Translations under genes and position numbers: made by a program | Origin: Dyadobacter crusticola DSM 16708 | Lineage (GTDB): Bacteria > Bacteroidota > Bacteroidia > Cytophagales > Spirosomataceae | DNA length: 64,000 nt | Direction of reading: 5' to 3' | NCBI RefSeq assembly: GCF_000701505.1 | Contig: NZ_KL370787.1 | Location: 367,101 to 431,100, forward strand | Shown: positions 54,565-63,469 of the stretch, one piece after another | Layout of the letters: each line of letters begins with the position of its first letter | Numbering within the stretch: the stretch's first letter is position 1 | Notes under the pieces: generated by a model | Told to the model about the DNA's origin: nothing | The model's database searches: none | Seen by the model: only the letters and a program-made list of their open reading frames with translations

Positions 54565-56415
54565 ATGTTTAAAATCAAATGCTCATTTTTACAGTTAATC
54601 GTTTGTGGCATAGCGGTTATTGTAACTCAATCTGCTTATGCCCAGCAACCTATTCCTCTTGACAATCTCAGTGCATTTACCACCAAATCCGATAACTGGA
54701 AAATTGTTGGAAATGCATCTGCTGACATTTCAAAAGAAAATGTGCTGACTACAACACCCGGAAAAGGCGTGTTGGCTTGCATTCATGAAAAAGGAAAATA
54801 CGGAAATCAGTACGAGCTGATCTCCAACTTCAAGCACGGCGACCTGGACATCGAAATGGATTTCATGCTGGCCAAAGGTTCGAACTCGGGCATTTACCTG
54901 CAAGGAAACTACGAAGTGCAGCTTTTCGACAGCTGGGGTAAAAAAACTGCCAAATACAATGATTGCGGCGGTATTTACGAGCGTTGGAACGATGCCAAGC
55001 CCGAAGGTGAAAAAGGTTACGAAGGATACGCACCGCGTTACAATGTAGCCAAAGCACCAGGTTTGTGGCAGAACATCAAGATTTCATACCAGGCGCCACG
55101 TTTTGATGCTAATGGTAAAAAGGTATCTAATGCAGTTTTCCTTTCGGTCGTTTTAAATGGCATTACGATCCACGAAAACGTAGAAGTAAGCGGCCCTACA
55201 CGCGGCTCACTGACTGCCGAAGACGTGGCAATGGGACCTATCCGCATTCAGGGGGACCACGGTTCACTGGCTATCAAGAATATCGTTATCAATAATTTTG
55301 ATAAAAAGCCAGGTACACTTTCCGAGCTGAGCTACAAAACTTACTATGGTGCTTTGTCGGAAACAGAAGACCTCTCGAAACTGACACCGGCTGAAACGGG
55401 CAAGTCAGAGTCCTTGAGTTGGGAAGTGTTGAAAGAGAACAACAACTACTCGTACGTTTACACAGGAAGATACAATGCGCCAACCGCAGGTGAATACAAC
55501 TTCAAATTGCAGGCTTCGGGTAACTCTTACGTGAAAATCGACGGAAAATTTGTGATCGACCAGCAATGGAAGAACAATAACGAATTCCGCACAGGTACTG
55601 TGAACCTCAAAGAAGGCGACCACACCATCGAAGTTTTCAACAACAAAAAAGACGGTTGGATGCGCCCGATTCTGGGATTGTGGGTAAGCGGACCTGGCTT
55701 CCGTGAAGTGGCTTACCACAGCAAAAGCTCAACGATGGCGTCGGGCTCTACCGATCCTATCCTGATCACTGCGGGTACCAATACCATTACGCGCAGCTTC
55801 ATGGATTTCAGAAAAGACGACAAAGGCAAAAGACAGCGCGTGGTACATGCAGTCTCGGTGGGCAGCCCAACTAACCTGCATTACACCTATGATATGGACA
55901 AAGGAAATGTGTTGCAGGTGTGGCGTGGTGAATTCCTCGATGCTACCCCAATGTGGCACGATCGTGGCGACGGTTCTTCCCGCCCGCGCGGCAGCGTTAC
56001 TTTGCTGGGCGACGATATGATCTTGGGCAAAGTAAGCGGCAAATCGAAATGGGAAACTGACACAACCGGCAGCGGCTACCGCCCGAAAGGTTACGTGCTG
56101 GATGATCAGGATGTACCTACATTCCAGTACCAGGCATTTGGCTCTACTGTAACCGATTATATGTCAATTGTCAACAATCAGTATTTCGAGCGGATCATTA
56201 AAGTAATTAACCCGACTAAAAATCTGGTTGCAAGACTGGCCGACGGCGCGAACATCGAGAAGGTTTCTGACGCTCTTTATGCAGTCAACAACAAATCGTA
56301 CTACATCCAGCTTGCCGACAAAAACATCAAACCCGAGATCAGAAGTATTGACGGACGTCAGGAGTTGATCGTTCCGGTGACGAATGGCGAAGTGAAGTAT
56401 TCTATCCTATTCTGA
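54565..56415 (+). CDS. DUF1080-PA14 fusion, secreted
   Basis: A 616-residue secreted protein with a Sec signal (ending SAYAQ). A DUF1080 domain at about 25-245 has FKHGDLDIEMDFMLAKGSNS, GIYLQGNYEVQLFDSWGK and VKNIVINNFD-like closure. A PA14 domain at about 255-400 follows (YTGRYNAPTAGEYNFKLQAS, DGKFVIDQQWKNNNEF). A 200-residue C-terminal part of unclear family begins after residue 400 (RSFMDFRKDDKGKRQRVVHA). PA14 domains commonly bind sugars. It is followed after 28 bases by the cytochrome c dehydrogenase gene, forming an operon. Confidence 0.85.
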   Translation: MFKIKCSFLQLIVCGIAVIVTQSAYAQQPIPLDNLSAFTTKSDNWKIVGNASADISKENVLTTTPGKGVLACIHEKGKYGNQYELISNFKHGDLDIEMDFMLAKGSNSGIYLQGNYEVQLFDSWGKKTAKYNDCGGIYERWNDAKPEGEKGYEGYAPRYNVAKAPGLWQNIKISYQAPRFDANGKKVSNAVFLSVVLNGITIHENVEVSGPTRGSLTAEDVAMGPIRIQGDHGSLAIKNIVINNFDKKPGTLSELSYKTYYGALSETEDLSKLTPAETGKSESLSWEVLKENNNYSYVYTGRYNAPTAGEYNFKLQASGNSYVKIDGKFVIDQQWKNNNEFRTGTVNLKEGDHTIEVFNNKKDGWMRPILGLWVSGPGFREVAYHSKSSTMASGSTDPILITAGTNTITRSFMDFRKDDKGKRQRVVHAVSVGSPTNLHYTYDMDKGNVLQVWRGEFLDATPMWHDRGDGSSRPRGSVTLLGDDMILGKVSGKSKWETDTTGSGYRPKGYVLDDQDVPTFQYQAFGSTVTDYMSIVNNQYFERIIKVINPTKNLVARLADGANIEKVSDALYAVNNKSYYIQLADKNIKPEIRSIDGRQELIVPVTNGEVKYSILF

Positions 56416-56443
56416 TTAAATCCCAATAGATACCGCATTGATA

Positions 56444-58396
56444 ATGAAAAAATTAATTCAGATTACATTCATTTTCTTGGCAACACTTAATGTGCTGAAA
56501 GCGCAGGAGTCGCCAAAAGAAGAAGATTTTTACAAGATCATTACTCCGCCCATTCCAGAAGGTATTATCCTCGAAGTAGGCGGATTGACTACAATGCCAA
56601 ACGGATCACTGGCGATTTCAACACGCCGCGGCGAAGTTTGGATCGTGGATAACCCAACCAGCCGCACTCCTTATTTCAGGAAGTTCGCGACCGGCTTGCA
56701 CGAGATACTTGGCTTGGCTTACAAAGAAGGTGCATTGTACTGCGCACAACGCGGCGAGCTGACCAAACTTGTTGACAAAAATGGTGATGGCAAAGCGGAT
56801 GTTTACGAAACCGTGTATCAATGGCCACTTTCAGGTCACTACCACGAATATTCGTTTGGTCCGAAACTGGCACCAGATGGAAGCTTTTTCGTGAGTGGTA
56901 ACGTTGCATTTGGAGATGAAGAATGGTGGAGAGGGGAAAGCCGCGTGCCTACAAGAGGCTGGATTTTCCACATTACCAACGATGGTAAATACGAACCATA
57001 TGCAACGGGAGTTCGCTCCCCAGCCGGTATCAGTATGCTGAACGGCGAGCTGTTCTACACTGATAACCAGGGTGACTGGATGGGAACAGGCGCTATTTTC
57101 CAGGTTAAAAAAGGCGGATTTATGGGTCACCCTGCTGGTTTGAAATGGGCAGGACTTCCTAACTCGCCTGTTAAGCTGACTGAAAAGCAATTTTTCGCTG
57201 AAAGAGATAACCGCCAGAACAAAGACGCAAACGGCCGCGCTATCAAGCCGGAAAATACATTGAACGAGACACCTCAGTTCCTGTACCAGTTGAAAGAGAA
57301 ATACGATATGGTACAGCTTCCGGCGGTTTGGTTGCCTTACGGTGTACACGGGGTTTCTACTTCCGAGCTGATCCTTGATGATACCAAAGGTGGTTTCGGC
57401 CCATTTACAGGTCAGGTTTTCGTAGGTGACCAGGGACAAAGCAACATCATGCGTATTGTTCTTGAAAAAGTAAAAGGTGAATACCAGGGTGCGAGTATCG
57501 GTTTCCGCAGCGGATTTCAGTCTGGTGTGCTGAGAATGGCGTTTGACAAAGACGGTTCCATGTTCGTGGGCGAAACCAACCGCGGCTGGGGCTCGGCAGG
57601 TGATGCCAACCAAGGCTTGCAGCGCCTGGTATGGAATGGAAAAATGCCTTTTGAAATGTATACTGTAAAAGCGCAGCCAGACGGTTTCGAAATCGAATTC
57701 ACAATGCCGGTTGACCGCAAATCAGCAGAAGATCTTGATTCTTACAAAGTAAGCAGCTATCTGTACAAGCACTATCCAGTTTACGGCAGCCCGCAGATCA
57801 ACCTGGAAGACGTGAAGATCAAAGGTGTGAAGGTATCAGACGATAACAAAAAAGTACGCATCGTACTTGATGGAATGCGCCAGTACTACGTTCACAAGAT
57901 CTCGCTGGAAGGTGTAAGAGCAGCAACAAACAGCTGGTCACTTGTTCACCCTGACGCATATTACACATTGAACAACATTCCTGACGGTGAAAAGCTGAAA
58001 GTATCCGACCTGAAAACTACACGATCTGGCGCAACCTCAACGGGAAGTGCCTCAGCAACCAGTTCTTCTTCCGCTGTGAAAGAGCACGTTTCCCCAGACG
58101 GAAAAGGTAAGCAAACCGCAGCAGTGAGCAGCAAAACGCCAACATGGGCGGAGATCAAGCCGATCCTTGAAAAGAATACCTGCCTTGCCTGCCACACAAT
58201 TGACAAGAAAGTGGTAGGGCCATCGTATCAGGACGTAGCAAAAAGAAAATACTCTAACGAGAAAATAGTTGACCTGATTTACAATCCCAAGCCTGAAAAC
58301 TGGCCGGATTATGCAACGCCAATGCCGCCAATGCCGCAGGTCCCAAAAGTGGAAGCTGCCAAAATCGCTGCGTGGATCAACTCCCTGGGAAAATAA
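56444..58396 (+). CDS. Periplasmic sugar-dehydrogenase-like beta-propeller with C-terminal cytochrome c
   Basis: A 650-residue secreted protein: a Sec signal (ATG at 56444, preferred over a TTG two codons earlier), then a beta-propeller of the glucose/sorbosone dehydrogenase kind at about 30-400. Segments include VGGLTTMPNGSLAISTRRGE, AYKEGALYCAQRGELTKLVD and PFTGQVFVGDQGQSNIMRIV. A Ser/Ala linker and a C-terminal cytochrome c domain follow. The heme motif is CLACH (580-584) and a Met-ligand region is TPMPPMPQVPKV. The heme gives a path for electrons from sugar oxidation, which would make the 3-keto or lactone substrate for DUF1080 partners. Confidence 0.85.
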   Translation: MKKLIQITFIFLATLNVLKAQESPKEEDFYKIITPPIPEGIILEVGGLTTMPNGSLAISTRRGEVWIVDNPTSRTPYFRKFATGLHEILGLAYKEGALYCAQRGELTKLVDKNGDGKADVYETVYQWPLSGHYHEYSFGPKLAPDGSFFVSGNVAFGDEEWWRGESRVPTRGWIFHITNDGKYEPYATGVRSPAGISMLNGELFYTDNQGDWMGTGAIFQVKKGGFMGHPAGLKWAGLPNSPVKLTEKQFFAERDNRQNKDANGRAIKPENTLNETPQFLYQLKEKYDMVQLPAVWLPYGVHGVSTSELILDDTKGGFGPFTGQVFVGDQGQSNIMRIVLEKVKGEYQGASIGFRSGFQSGVLRMAFDKDGSMFVGETNRGWGSAGDANQGLQRLVWNGKMPFEMYTVKAQPDGFEIEFTMPVDRKSAEDLDSYKVSSYLYKHYPVYGSPQINLEDVKIKGVKVSDDNKKVRIVLDGMRQYYVHKISLEGVRAATNSWSLVHPDAYYTLNNIPDGEKLKVSDLKTTRSGATSTGSASATSSSSAVKEHVSPDGKGKQTAAVSSKTPTWAEIKPILEKNTCLACHTIDKKVVGPSYQDVAKRKYSNEKIVDLIYNPKPENWPDYATPMPPMPQVPKVEAAKIAAWINSLGK

Positions 58397-58433
58397 GCAC
58401 TGAGAGAAGTCGCAATACCATTTTGCATTGATT

Positions 58434-58467
58434 ACAAAAGGTTGTCTGGAAACAGGCAACCTTTTGT
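58434..58467 (+). terminator. Rho-independent terminator of the DUF1080-dehydrogenase operon
   Basis: ACAAAAGGTTGTCTG pairs with CAGGCAACCTTTTGT around a 4-base gaaa loop, followed by a T-rich stretch. Confidence 0.88.
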
Positions 58468-58595
58468 GCTTTTAAGGTCCTGATACTTTCTCAGGAAAGC
58501 TGTATCTTCACACTATCAGCCAGACAGATGCAGGTGAAATTGCACGTTTTCTTGTCTGAAATGCGTTAGTTGATATTGAATATCGTAAGTCTGCT

Positions 58596-61121
58596 ATGTC
58601 AATTCTGCGTGACCTTTCTTTTTTGAAATCTGTCAAAGGCAAAATCTTCCTCGGCTTTTTCATTGCATCCATTGCACTTGGTGCGTCGTGGATCATTACC
58701 AACCTCGCTTTCCATCAGATCATGGGGAAAGTGGAGATGATCTCTACGCCTAACGACAAGCTGCGGCTGGTGAATAAGATATTTAAGAATATCCTGCAAC
58801 TAGATCATTTGCAGCGTATCCGGAAATTGAACGATGAAGAACATAAGGCCGCAGTAATGGGCAAATCCGCAGAGCTCGCGGCCACTCTTGATTCGCTTAG
58901 CGACATGAGCCTCGATGATCCATATCAGATTATCAGGATCGATTCCATGAAAAATATCCTGAAAGAGCGCGACAAGATTTATGGAAATTATGTCAAAGTC
59001 CGCTCAAAACTGGTGAACACCAAGACACTGGAAGATGAAGTCAAAAATATCTCGGGACTGATTACTACCAAGCTCAAACCGGATAGTACGGTCGTCAAAA
59101 CCGAAAAACGCACTACCACAACCACCATTTATACAGTTCCCGACTCTGTTCAGAAAGCAACGGAAAAGAAGGGATTTTTCAACCGGGTTTTTGGCGGCTC
59201 CAAGAAGGGGAAAAAAGAACCGGTCGCAGCACCTGCTCCGAAAGTAGTGCAGCGACAGGAAGTCAATGTGGAAGTGGACACCATTAAAGTTGCCCAGGAA
59301 GACAGTACCATTGAGAAAGTAGGCGAAGCGGTACACGCGATTGAAAAAGCGCAGAAAAAGCGGACGATCAGCTTTGTAGATAAAGAGCAGGAATTGGCTA
59401 CCGCGGGAAATTCCCTCGTAAATCAACTTCTAAGTGTAATGCAGGAAGTGGAAGGCCAGGTACTAAAACAATCCGACCTCGACAGCCGCCAGGCCAACTA
59501 TATGGTCAACAAAAGCATTGATATGCTGCAATGGGTAATGCTCGGGTTTTTTCTATTGACTGCATTGCTGATATACCTGATCTTTACCGATATCACCAAG
59601 AGCAACGATTACCGCAGCCAGCTGGAAGAAGCCAAGGAAGAAGCCGAATATCATAGTATGGCGAAACAACGGTTTCTGGCCAATATGAGCCACGAAATCA
59701 GGACGCCGCTGCAATCCATTCTCGGTTACACGGAAGCCTTGAAAAAAGCAGATAAGCCGCGCAAGCAAGATCTGGAAACGCTCTACTCCGCTTCTGAACA
59801 CCTGCTTTACCTCGTCAACGAAGTACTCGATTACAGCCGCATTATCTCCGACAGGTTTACATTCGAAGAACGTGTTTTTGCGATCACGCCGCTGCTGAAT
59901 GAGGTTATCCAGGTGTTGAAGCCGAATGCGAATTCCAAAAACCTTTCACTCCGGATTGAGAACCTTTTACCTGCTAATCTTTACCTGTGCGGAGATCCGT
60001 TCCGTTTGCGCCAGGTGCTGTATAATCTGCTTACCAACGCGATCAAATTCACTGATACCGGGGAGGTTGTACTGAAAGTAAGTAGTGTTGAATTAAACAA
60101 CAATGTACAGGTAGAATTCATCGTTGCTGACACCGGGATAGGCTTGTCGCCGGAACAGGTACAGCGTATTTTCAACCAGTTTGAACAGGCTGATTCATCT
60201 ATTTCGCGTCGATATGGAGGCACCGGGCTTGGTCTTACCATCGTAAAGGCGATTGTAGAGGCTATGGGGGGCAATATCCGCTTGAAAAGTACCCCCGGAC
60301 AGGGCACGACTTTTTTTGTCACCGCTAGTATGAAAAAAGCTGACACACTGGAACCGACAGAGGAAGCGCCCGAAAGAGATTACCGTGTGACCGGCAAAGT
60401 TTGGCTGGTAGACGACGATTCTTTCATTCTGAAATGGTGCTCTTCCGTTCTCGAAATGAACGGCATTCCGCATAACTCGTTCTCATCTGCCGAAGAGGTA
60501 CTTAACCGGCCGTGGGACAATCAGGTGAAGTTTGTATTGACGGATATGCGAATGTCCGGAATGAACGGCGCGGAGCTTTGCAAGAGGCTGCGAAAAGTGG
60601 CAGATCCGGATGTAAAGTTCTTTGTTCTCACTGCCCAGGCGCTCCCGGAAGAACGCACCAACCTGCTTAATCTTGGGTTTGACGGCTACCTGATGAAGCC
60701 ATTTCATTCCAAAGAGCTCCTCGAACTGCTGGAATCCTCATCGGCAGCGCCGAGCGAAGTAGCAGAGCAGAAGCCGGAAGAGCTGGATTTTACCATGCTG
60801 AATGAAATGACTTTCGGAGATGAAAGTTTAATGCGGGAAATCCTCGACCAGTTTGTAAAAGATTCCCGCCAGGACGTGGAGGCGCTTGAAGTGCACCTTG
60901 AATCCCGGGAGCTGGACAAAGTTATGGAGATCATGCACCGAATGGCGGGACGGACCGGACAGATCGGAGCGAAAGAACTTTCCGCTCGTTTCCGGGTATT
61001 CGAAATTGAGCTCCGCAATGATGTGTCGCAGGTACCATTTGCCAATATGCAGCAAATCACGCGTGATGCCAGATCAGTAATCGAGCAGATAGAAGAAAAA
61101 GCGCTCGCTTACTCGATCTGA
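58596..61121 (+). CDS. Hybrid sensor histidine kinase with receiver and HPt domains
   Basis: An 841-residue inner membrane phosphorelay sensor. TM1 (about 15-38) and TM2 (about 312-332) bracket a periplasmic sensor region rich in charged repeats. HisKA has FLANMSHEIRTPLQSILGY (His366). The ATPase has N box LLTNAIKFTDTGEV, G1 VADTGIGLS and G2 GGTGLGLTIV. The receiver has VDDDSF and phospho-Asp650 (VLTDMRMSGMNG). The HPt is near 770-800 with His781 (IMHRMAGRTGQIG). Its 3' end overlaps the convergent sigma-54 regulator gene by 13 bases, a likely circuit partner. Confidence 0.93.
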   Translation: MSILRDLSFLKSVKGKIFLGFFIASIALGASWIITNLAFHQIMGKVEMISTPNDKLRLVNKIFKNILQLDHLQRIRKLNDEEHKAAVMGKSAELAATLDSLSDMSLDDPYQIIRIDSMKNILKERDKIYGNYVKVRSKLVNTKTLEDEVKNISGLITTKLKPDSTVVKTEKRTTTTTIYTVPDSVQKATEKKGFFNRVFGGSKKGKKEPVAAPAPKVVQRQEVNVEVDTIKVAQEDSTIEKVGEAVHAIEKAQKKRTISFVDKEQELATAGNSLVNQLLSVMQEVEGQVLKQSDLDSRQANYMVNKSIDMLQWVMLGFFLLTALLIYLIFTDITKSNDYRSQLEEAKEEAEYHSMAKQRFLANMSHEIRTPLQSILGYTEALKKADKPRKQDLETLYSASEHLLYLVNEVLDYSRIISDRFTFEERVFAITPLLNEVIQVLKPNANSKNLSLRIENLLPANLYLCGDPFRLRQVLYNLLTNAIKFTDTGEVVLKVSSVELNNNVQVEFIVADTGIGLSPEQVQRIFNQFEQADSSISRRYGGTGLGLTIVKAIVEAMGGNIRLKSTPGQGTTFFVTASMKKADTLEPTEEAPERDYRVTGKVWLVDDDSFILKWCSSVLEMNGIPHNSFSSAEEVLNRPWDNQVKFVLTDMRMSGMNGAELCKRLRKVADPDVKFFVLTAQALPEERTNLLNLGFDGYLMKPFHSKELLELLESSSAAPSEVAEQKPEELDFTMLNEMTFGDESLMREILDQFVKDSRQDVEALEVHLESRELDKVMEIMHRMAGRTGQIGAKELSARFRVFEIELRNDVSQVPFANMQQITRDARSVIEQIEEKALAYSI

Positions 61122-62476
61122 TATTTTTCAATTTTATAGTAAAGGGTTTTCCTGTCGATGTTCAACAGCTTGGCAGCTTTGCTCTTGTTATATCGCACTT
61201 CCTGCAATACTTTCTCGATCATTTCTTTTTCGTGCGTTTCCTGCAAAGCTTTCAGGTCAGAGCCGGTCGGTTTTTGAGCACCTTCCATTGCCGTAATCAT
61301 TTCAGCTGGCAATGCGCTGGAAGTAGCTACTTCTTCTTTTGAAAGCAGTACCAATCTTTTAATCACATTATTGAGCTCCCGCAAATTTCCTGGCCAGTCG
61401 TATTTCTGGAAAATCTCCATTACTTCTTTCGAAAGTTCTCGCACATTTCTGTCAAGCTCCTGATTGGCTTTGTCTACAAAATGCTGAATGAAAATGCCTA
61501 GATCTTCGCCACGTTTTCTTAACGGCGGAACCTCGATTTTGAACTCATTCAAACGGTGGTAAAGATCTTCCCGGAAATCACCGGCAGCGGCACTGGAAAT
61601 CAGGTCTTCATTGGTTGCTGCGATCAGCCTTACGTCTACTTTCACCTGCTGGGTACCTCCTATCGGAACAATGATACGTTCCTGCAATGCACGCAACAAT
61701 TTGATCTGAACATCGTAGCCGAGGTTGCCAATCTCATCCAGAAATAAGGTACCTCCGTCAGCTGCTTCAAACTGTCCGATTTTATCCAGCAGCGCACCTG
61801 TGAATGCGCCTTTTTTGTGACCAAAAAGCTCGCTGGCAGCCAGTTCCTTGGAAAGTGAACCGCAATCTATCGCAACAAACGGTCCGTTACTACGTTTACT
61901 CAGCTTATGAATGGACTTAGCGACGTGCTCCTTTCCCGTACCACTTTCGCCCTGGATAATCACCGACATATCGGTAGGCGCTACCAGGCGAACATATTCA
62001 TATAGTTGTTTCGAAATCTTGCTTTTACCCTCAATATATTCAAGGGATTGCTTATCGGCTTTCGTGCCTCCTTTCGTCTTCGGTGTGCCTTTCGTAGCAG
62101 ATGCTTCTCCCCGGTTAAGCGCCTCACGAAGAACCATTAATAACTCTTCCGGATTGACAGGTTTGGTGATGTAATCAAATGCGCCGAGCTGCATTGCGGT
62201 AACGGCAGTTCTCACATCATGAAAGCTCGTCATGATGAAAGCAGCCGTTCTGTTCCCTTCCGCTCTCAATGCTTTCAAGAAATCCACAGAATTCCCGTCC
62301 GGCAGGCGATAGTCCAGCATCAGCACTTCAAATGGACCATCGGGATCGTTATGCAGCGCTTCCCTTGCCTCTTTCAAATCTGAACAAGCCCTAACCTGGT
62401 GTCCATGTTTGCCAAGAAAGTTGGTTAACAGTTTAGAAAAAGTGGTATCGTCTTCAACGAGGAGCAGGTGAGCCAT
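61109..62476 (-). CDS. Sigma-54-dependent response regulator (NtrC/AtoC type)
   Basis: A 455-residue activator of sigma-54 promoters. Receiver at about 1-125 has LLLVEDDTTFS and phospho-Asp in VLMLDYRLPDGN. The AAA+ domain has Walker A GESGTGKEHVAK, the sigma-54 contact loop GAFTGA, and Walker B GGTLFLDEIGN. The Fis-type HTH is at the end (NKSKAAKLLNIDRKTLYYKI). The start at 62476 (MAHLLLVEDD) is chosen over an upstream in-frame ATG that would add a hydrophobic stretch. It is convergent with the hybrid kinase gene and likely receives its phosphate. Confidence 0.94.
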   Translation of the reverse strand: MAHLLLVEDDTTFSKLLTNFLGKHGHQVRACSDLKEAREALHNDPDGPFEVLMLDYRLPDGNSVDFLKALRAEGNRTAAFIMTSFHDVRTAVTAMQLGAFDYITKPVNPEELLMVLREALNRGEASATKGTPKTKGGTKADKQSLEYIEGKSKISKQLYEYVRLVAPTDMSVIIQGESGTGKEHVAKSIHKLSKRSNGPFVAIDCGSLSKELAASELFGHKKGAFTGALLDKIGQFEAADGGTLFLDEIGNLGYDVQIKLLRALQERIIVPIGGTQQVKVDVRLIAATNEDLISSAAAGDFREDLYHRLNEFKIEVPPLRKRGEDLGIFIQHFVDKANQELDRNVRELSKEVMEIFQKYDWPGNLRELNNVIKRLVLLSKEEVATSSALPAEMITAMEGAQKPTGSDLKALQETHEKEMIEKVLQEVRYNKSKAAKLLNIDRKTLYYKIEKYQIE

Positions 62477-62550
62477 GGGAATAAAGTATGTCAGAAATAA
62501 ATAGCTAACTAACGAGCCGGCAAAACGTAAAATTATAAAAACAAAAGTCA

Positions 62551-62577
62551 AAAAGCCGGAGAAATCTCCGGCTTTTC
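62551..62577 (-). terminator. Rho-independent terminator of the PepSY-like gene
   Basis: AAAAGCCGGAGA pairs perfectly with TCTCCGGCTTTT with a two-to-four-base loop; on the minus strand a T-rich tract follows. Confidence 0.88.
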
Positions 62578-62611
62578 AATGTGACTGCAGTAAAATGGGG
62601 GACCAGGGTCC

Positions 62612-62917
62612 TCAATCCACTTTCCGGCCATATTTGTCAAGGCTGACCGTCGTAGTCTCCTCACCTTTTTTCAGATTGATCTCGTAATACTGCGCATTGT
62701 TTTCCCTTGTAATGAGGTATGCACTAGCTACTTTCCAATCTGCATAACCATCGCCGGAGAGGGTGGACTTAACTGCTTCCGGCAGGTCTTCCGGCCTTAC
62801 TGCTACCTTGCTTTGCTCAGTTAAGAAGTCGGCAAACGGTGCACTTGAAACGTCTGCAAGTGATGCAGAAAACGCGAGGCAAATGCCTAATATAGTTTTA
62901 AAAAAAAGTTGTTTCAT
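62612..62917 (-). CDS. Small secreted PepSY-like protein
   Basis: A 101-residue secreted protein with a Sec signal (MKQLFFKTILGICLAFSASL). The start at 62917 is chosen for it; upstream in-frame codons are atypical. The mature part shows RPEDLPEAVKSTLSGDGYAD and AYLITRENNAQYYEINLKKG, then TTTVSLDKYGRKVD. This helix plus antiparallel sheet matches PepSY-like/BLIP-like domains that recur in Bacteroidota. It is monocistronic with a strong terminator. Function not known. Confidence 0.75.
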   Translation of the reverse strand: MKQLFFKTILGICLAFSASLADVSSAPFADFLTEQSKVAVRPEDLPEAVKSTLSGDGYADWKVASAYLITRENNAQYYEINLKKGEETTTVSLDKYGRKVD

Positions 62918-63173
62918 CGCATTAAAGTTAGAGTAAGTGCTGCATCGCAGCGTATAATCCTGATGTACCCACAGCAAAAAAAGCTTTTTAGATGTTCTTA
63001 AAAAAACTTTCCGGAATCATTCTCACAAACTGTCTTTTACCAGGAGCGCTTTGTTCAGGCGTACAACTCAGAATCTTCATAGCAAATCATGCATTAGCTG
63101 AAAGCGGGCTGGCCGTTACTGAAAATTATTCAACAATTTTTTGAGATAAACTGTGAAAAAGAAACAATTCAAC

Positions 63174-63340
63174 TATATTTGCATTGTCGGTTTTTTCTAC
63201 AATCAGGTAGAATTCAAACTACAAATTCATAGCGCTATACATTCATCATTGAATCTCTGTTGGCATTTTTTCTCAACGTTATTTAATATCTATCGGTTAA
63301 TTTGAAGCAAAAAGAGCCTAGAAATGGGCTCTTTTTGTTT
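63174..63340 (+). ncRNA. Candidate small RNA between a consensus -7 box and a terminator
   Basis: In the 552-base gap between the PepSY-like and ferritin-like genes, TATATTTG (63174-63181) is a perfect TAnnTTTG box with a TGTG 18 bases upstream as a weak -33. About 130 bases downstream is an intrinsic terminator. I see no convincing ORF between them. The rest of the gap (62918-63170) shows nothing firm. Confidence 0.35.
63308..63340 (+). terminator. Rho-independent terminator in an ORF-free region
   Basis: CAAAAAGAGCC pairs with GGCTCTTTTTG around a short tagaaatg loop, followed by ttttagc. No coding sequence immediately precedes it on the plus strand. Confidence 0.85.
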
Positions 63341-63430
63341 TAGCACCCTCCACTTTCCCACCACCCAGGAAAACATACATTTTCCTCCTCTCCGATCTAA
63401 AGCAAATCAAAGGGCGTAGGTCTTTACAAA

Positions 63431-63449
63431 TCTTTCGAGGGACGAAAGA
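63431..63449. promoter_or_regulatory. Inverted repeat in front of the ferritin-like gene
   Basis: TCTTTCG and CGAAAGA form a perfect 7-base inverted repeat with a 5-base loop, 21-39 bases before the ATG. It may be an operator or a leader hairpin. Confidence 0.35.
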
Positions 63450-63469
63450 GCTCAATAACCTTTGAAGCT

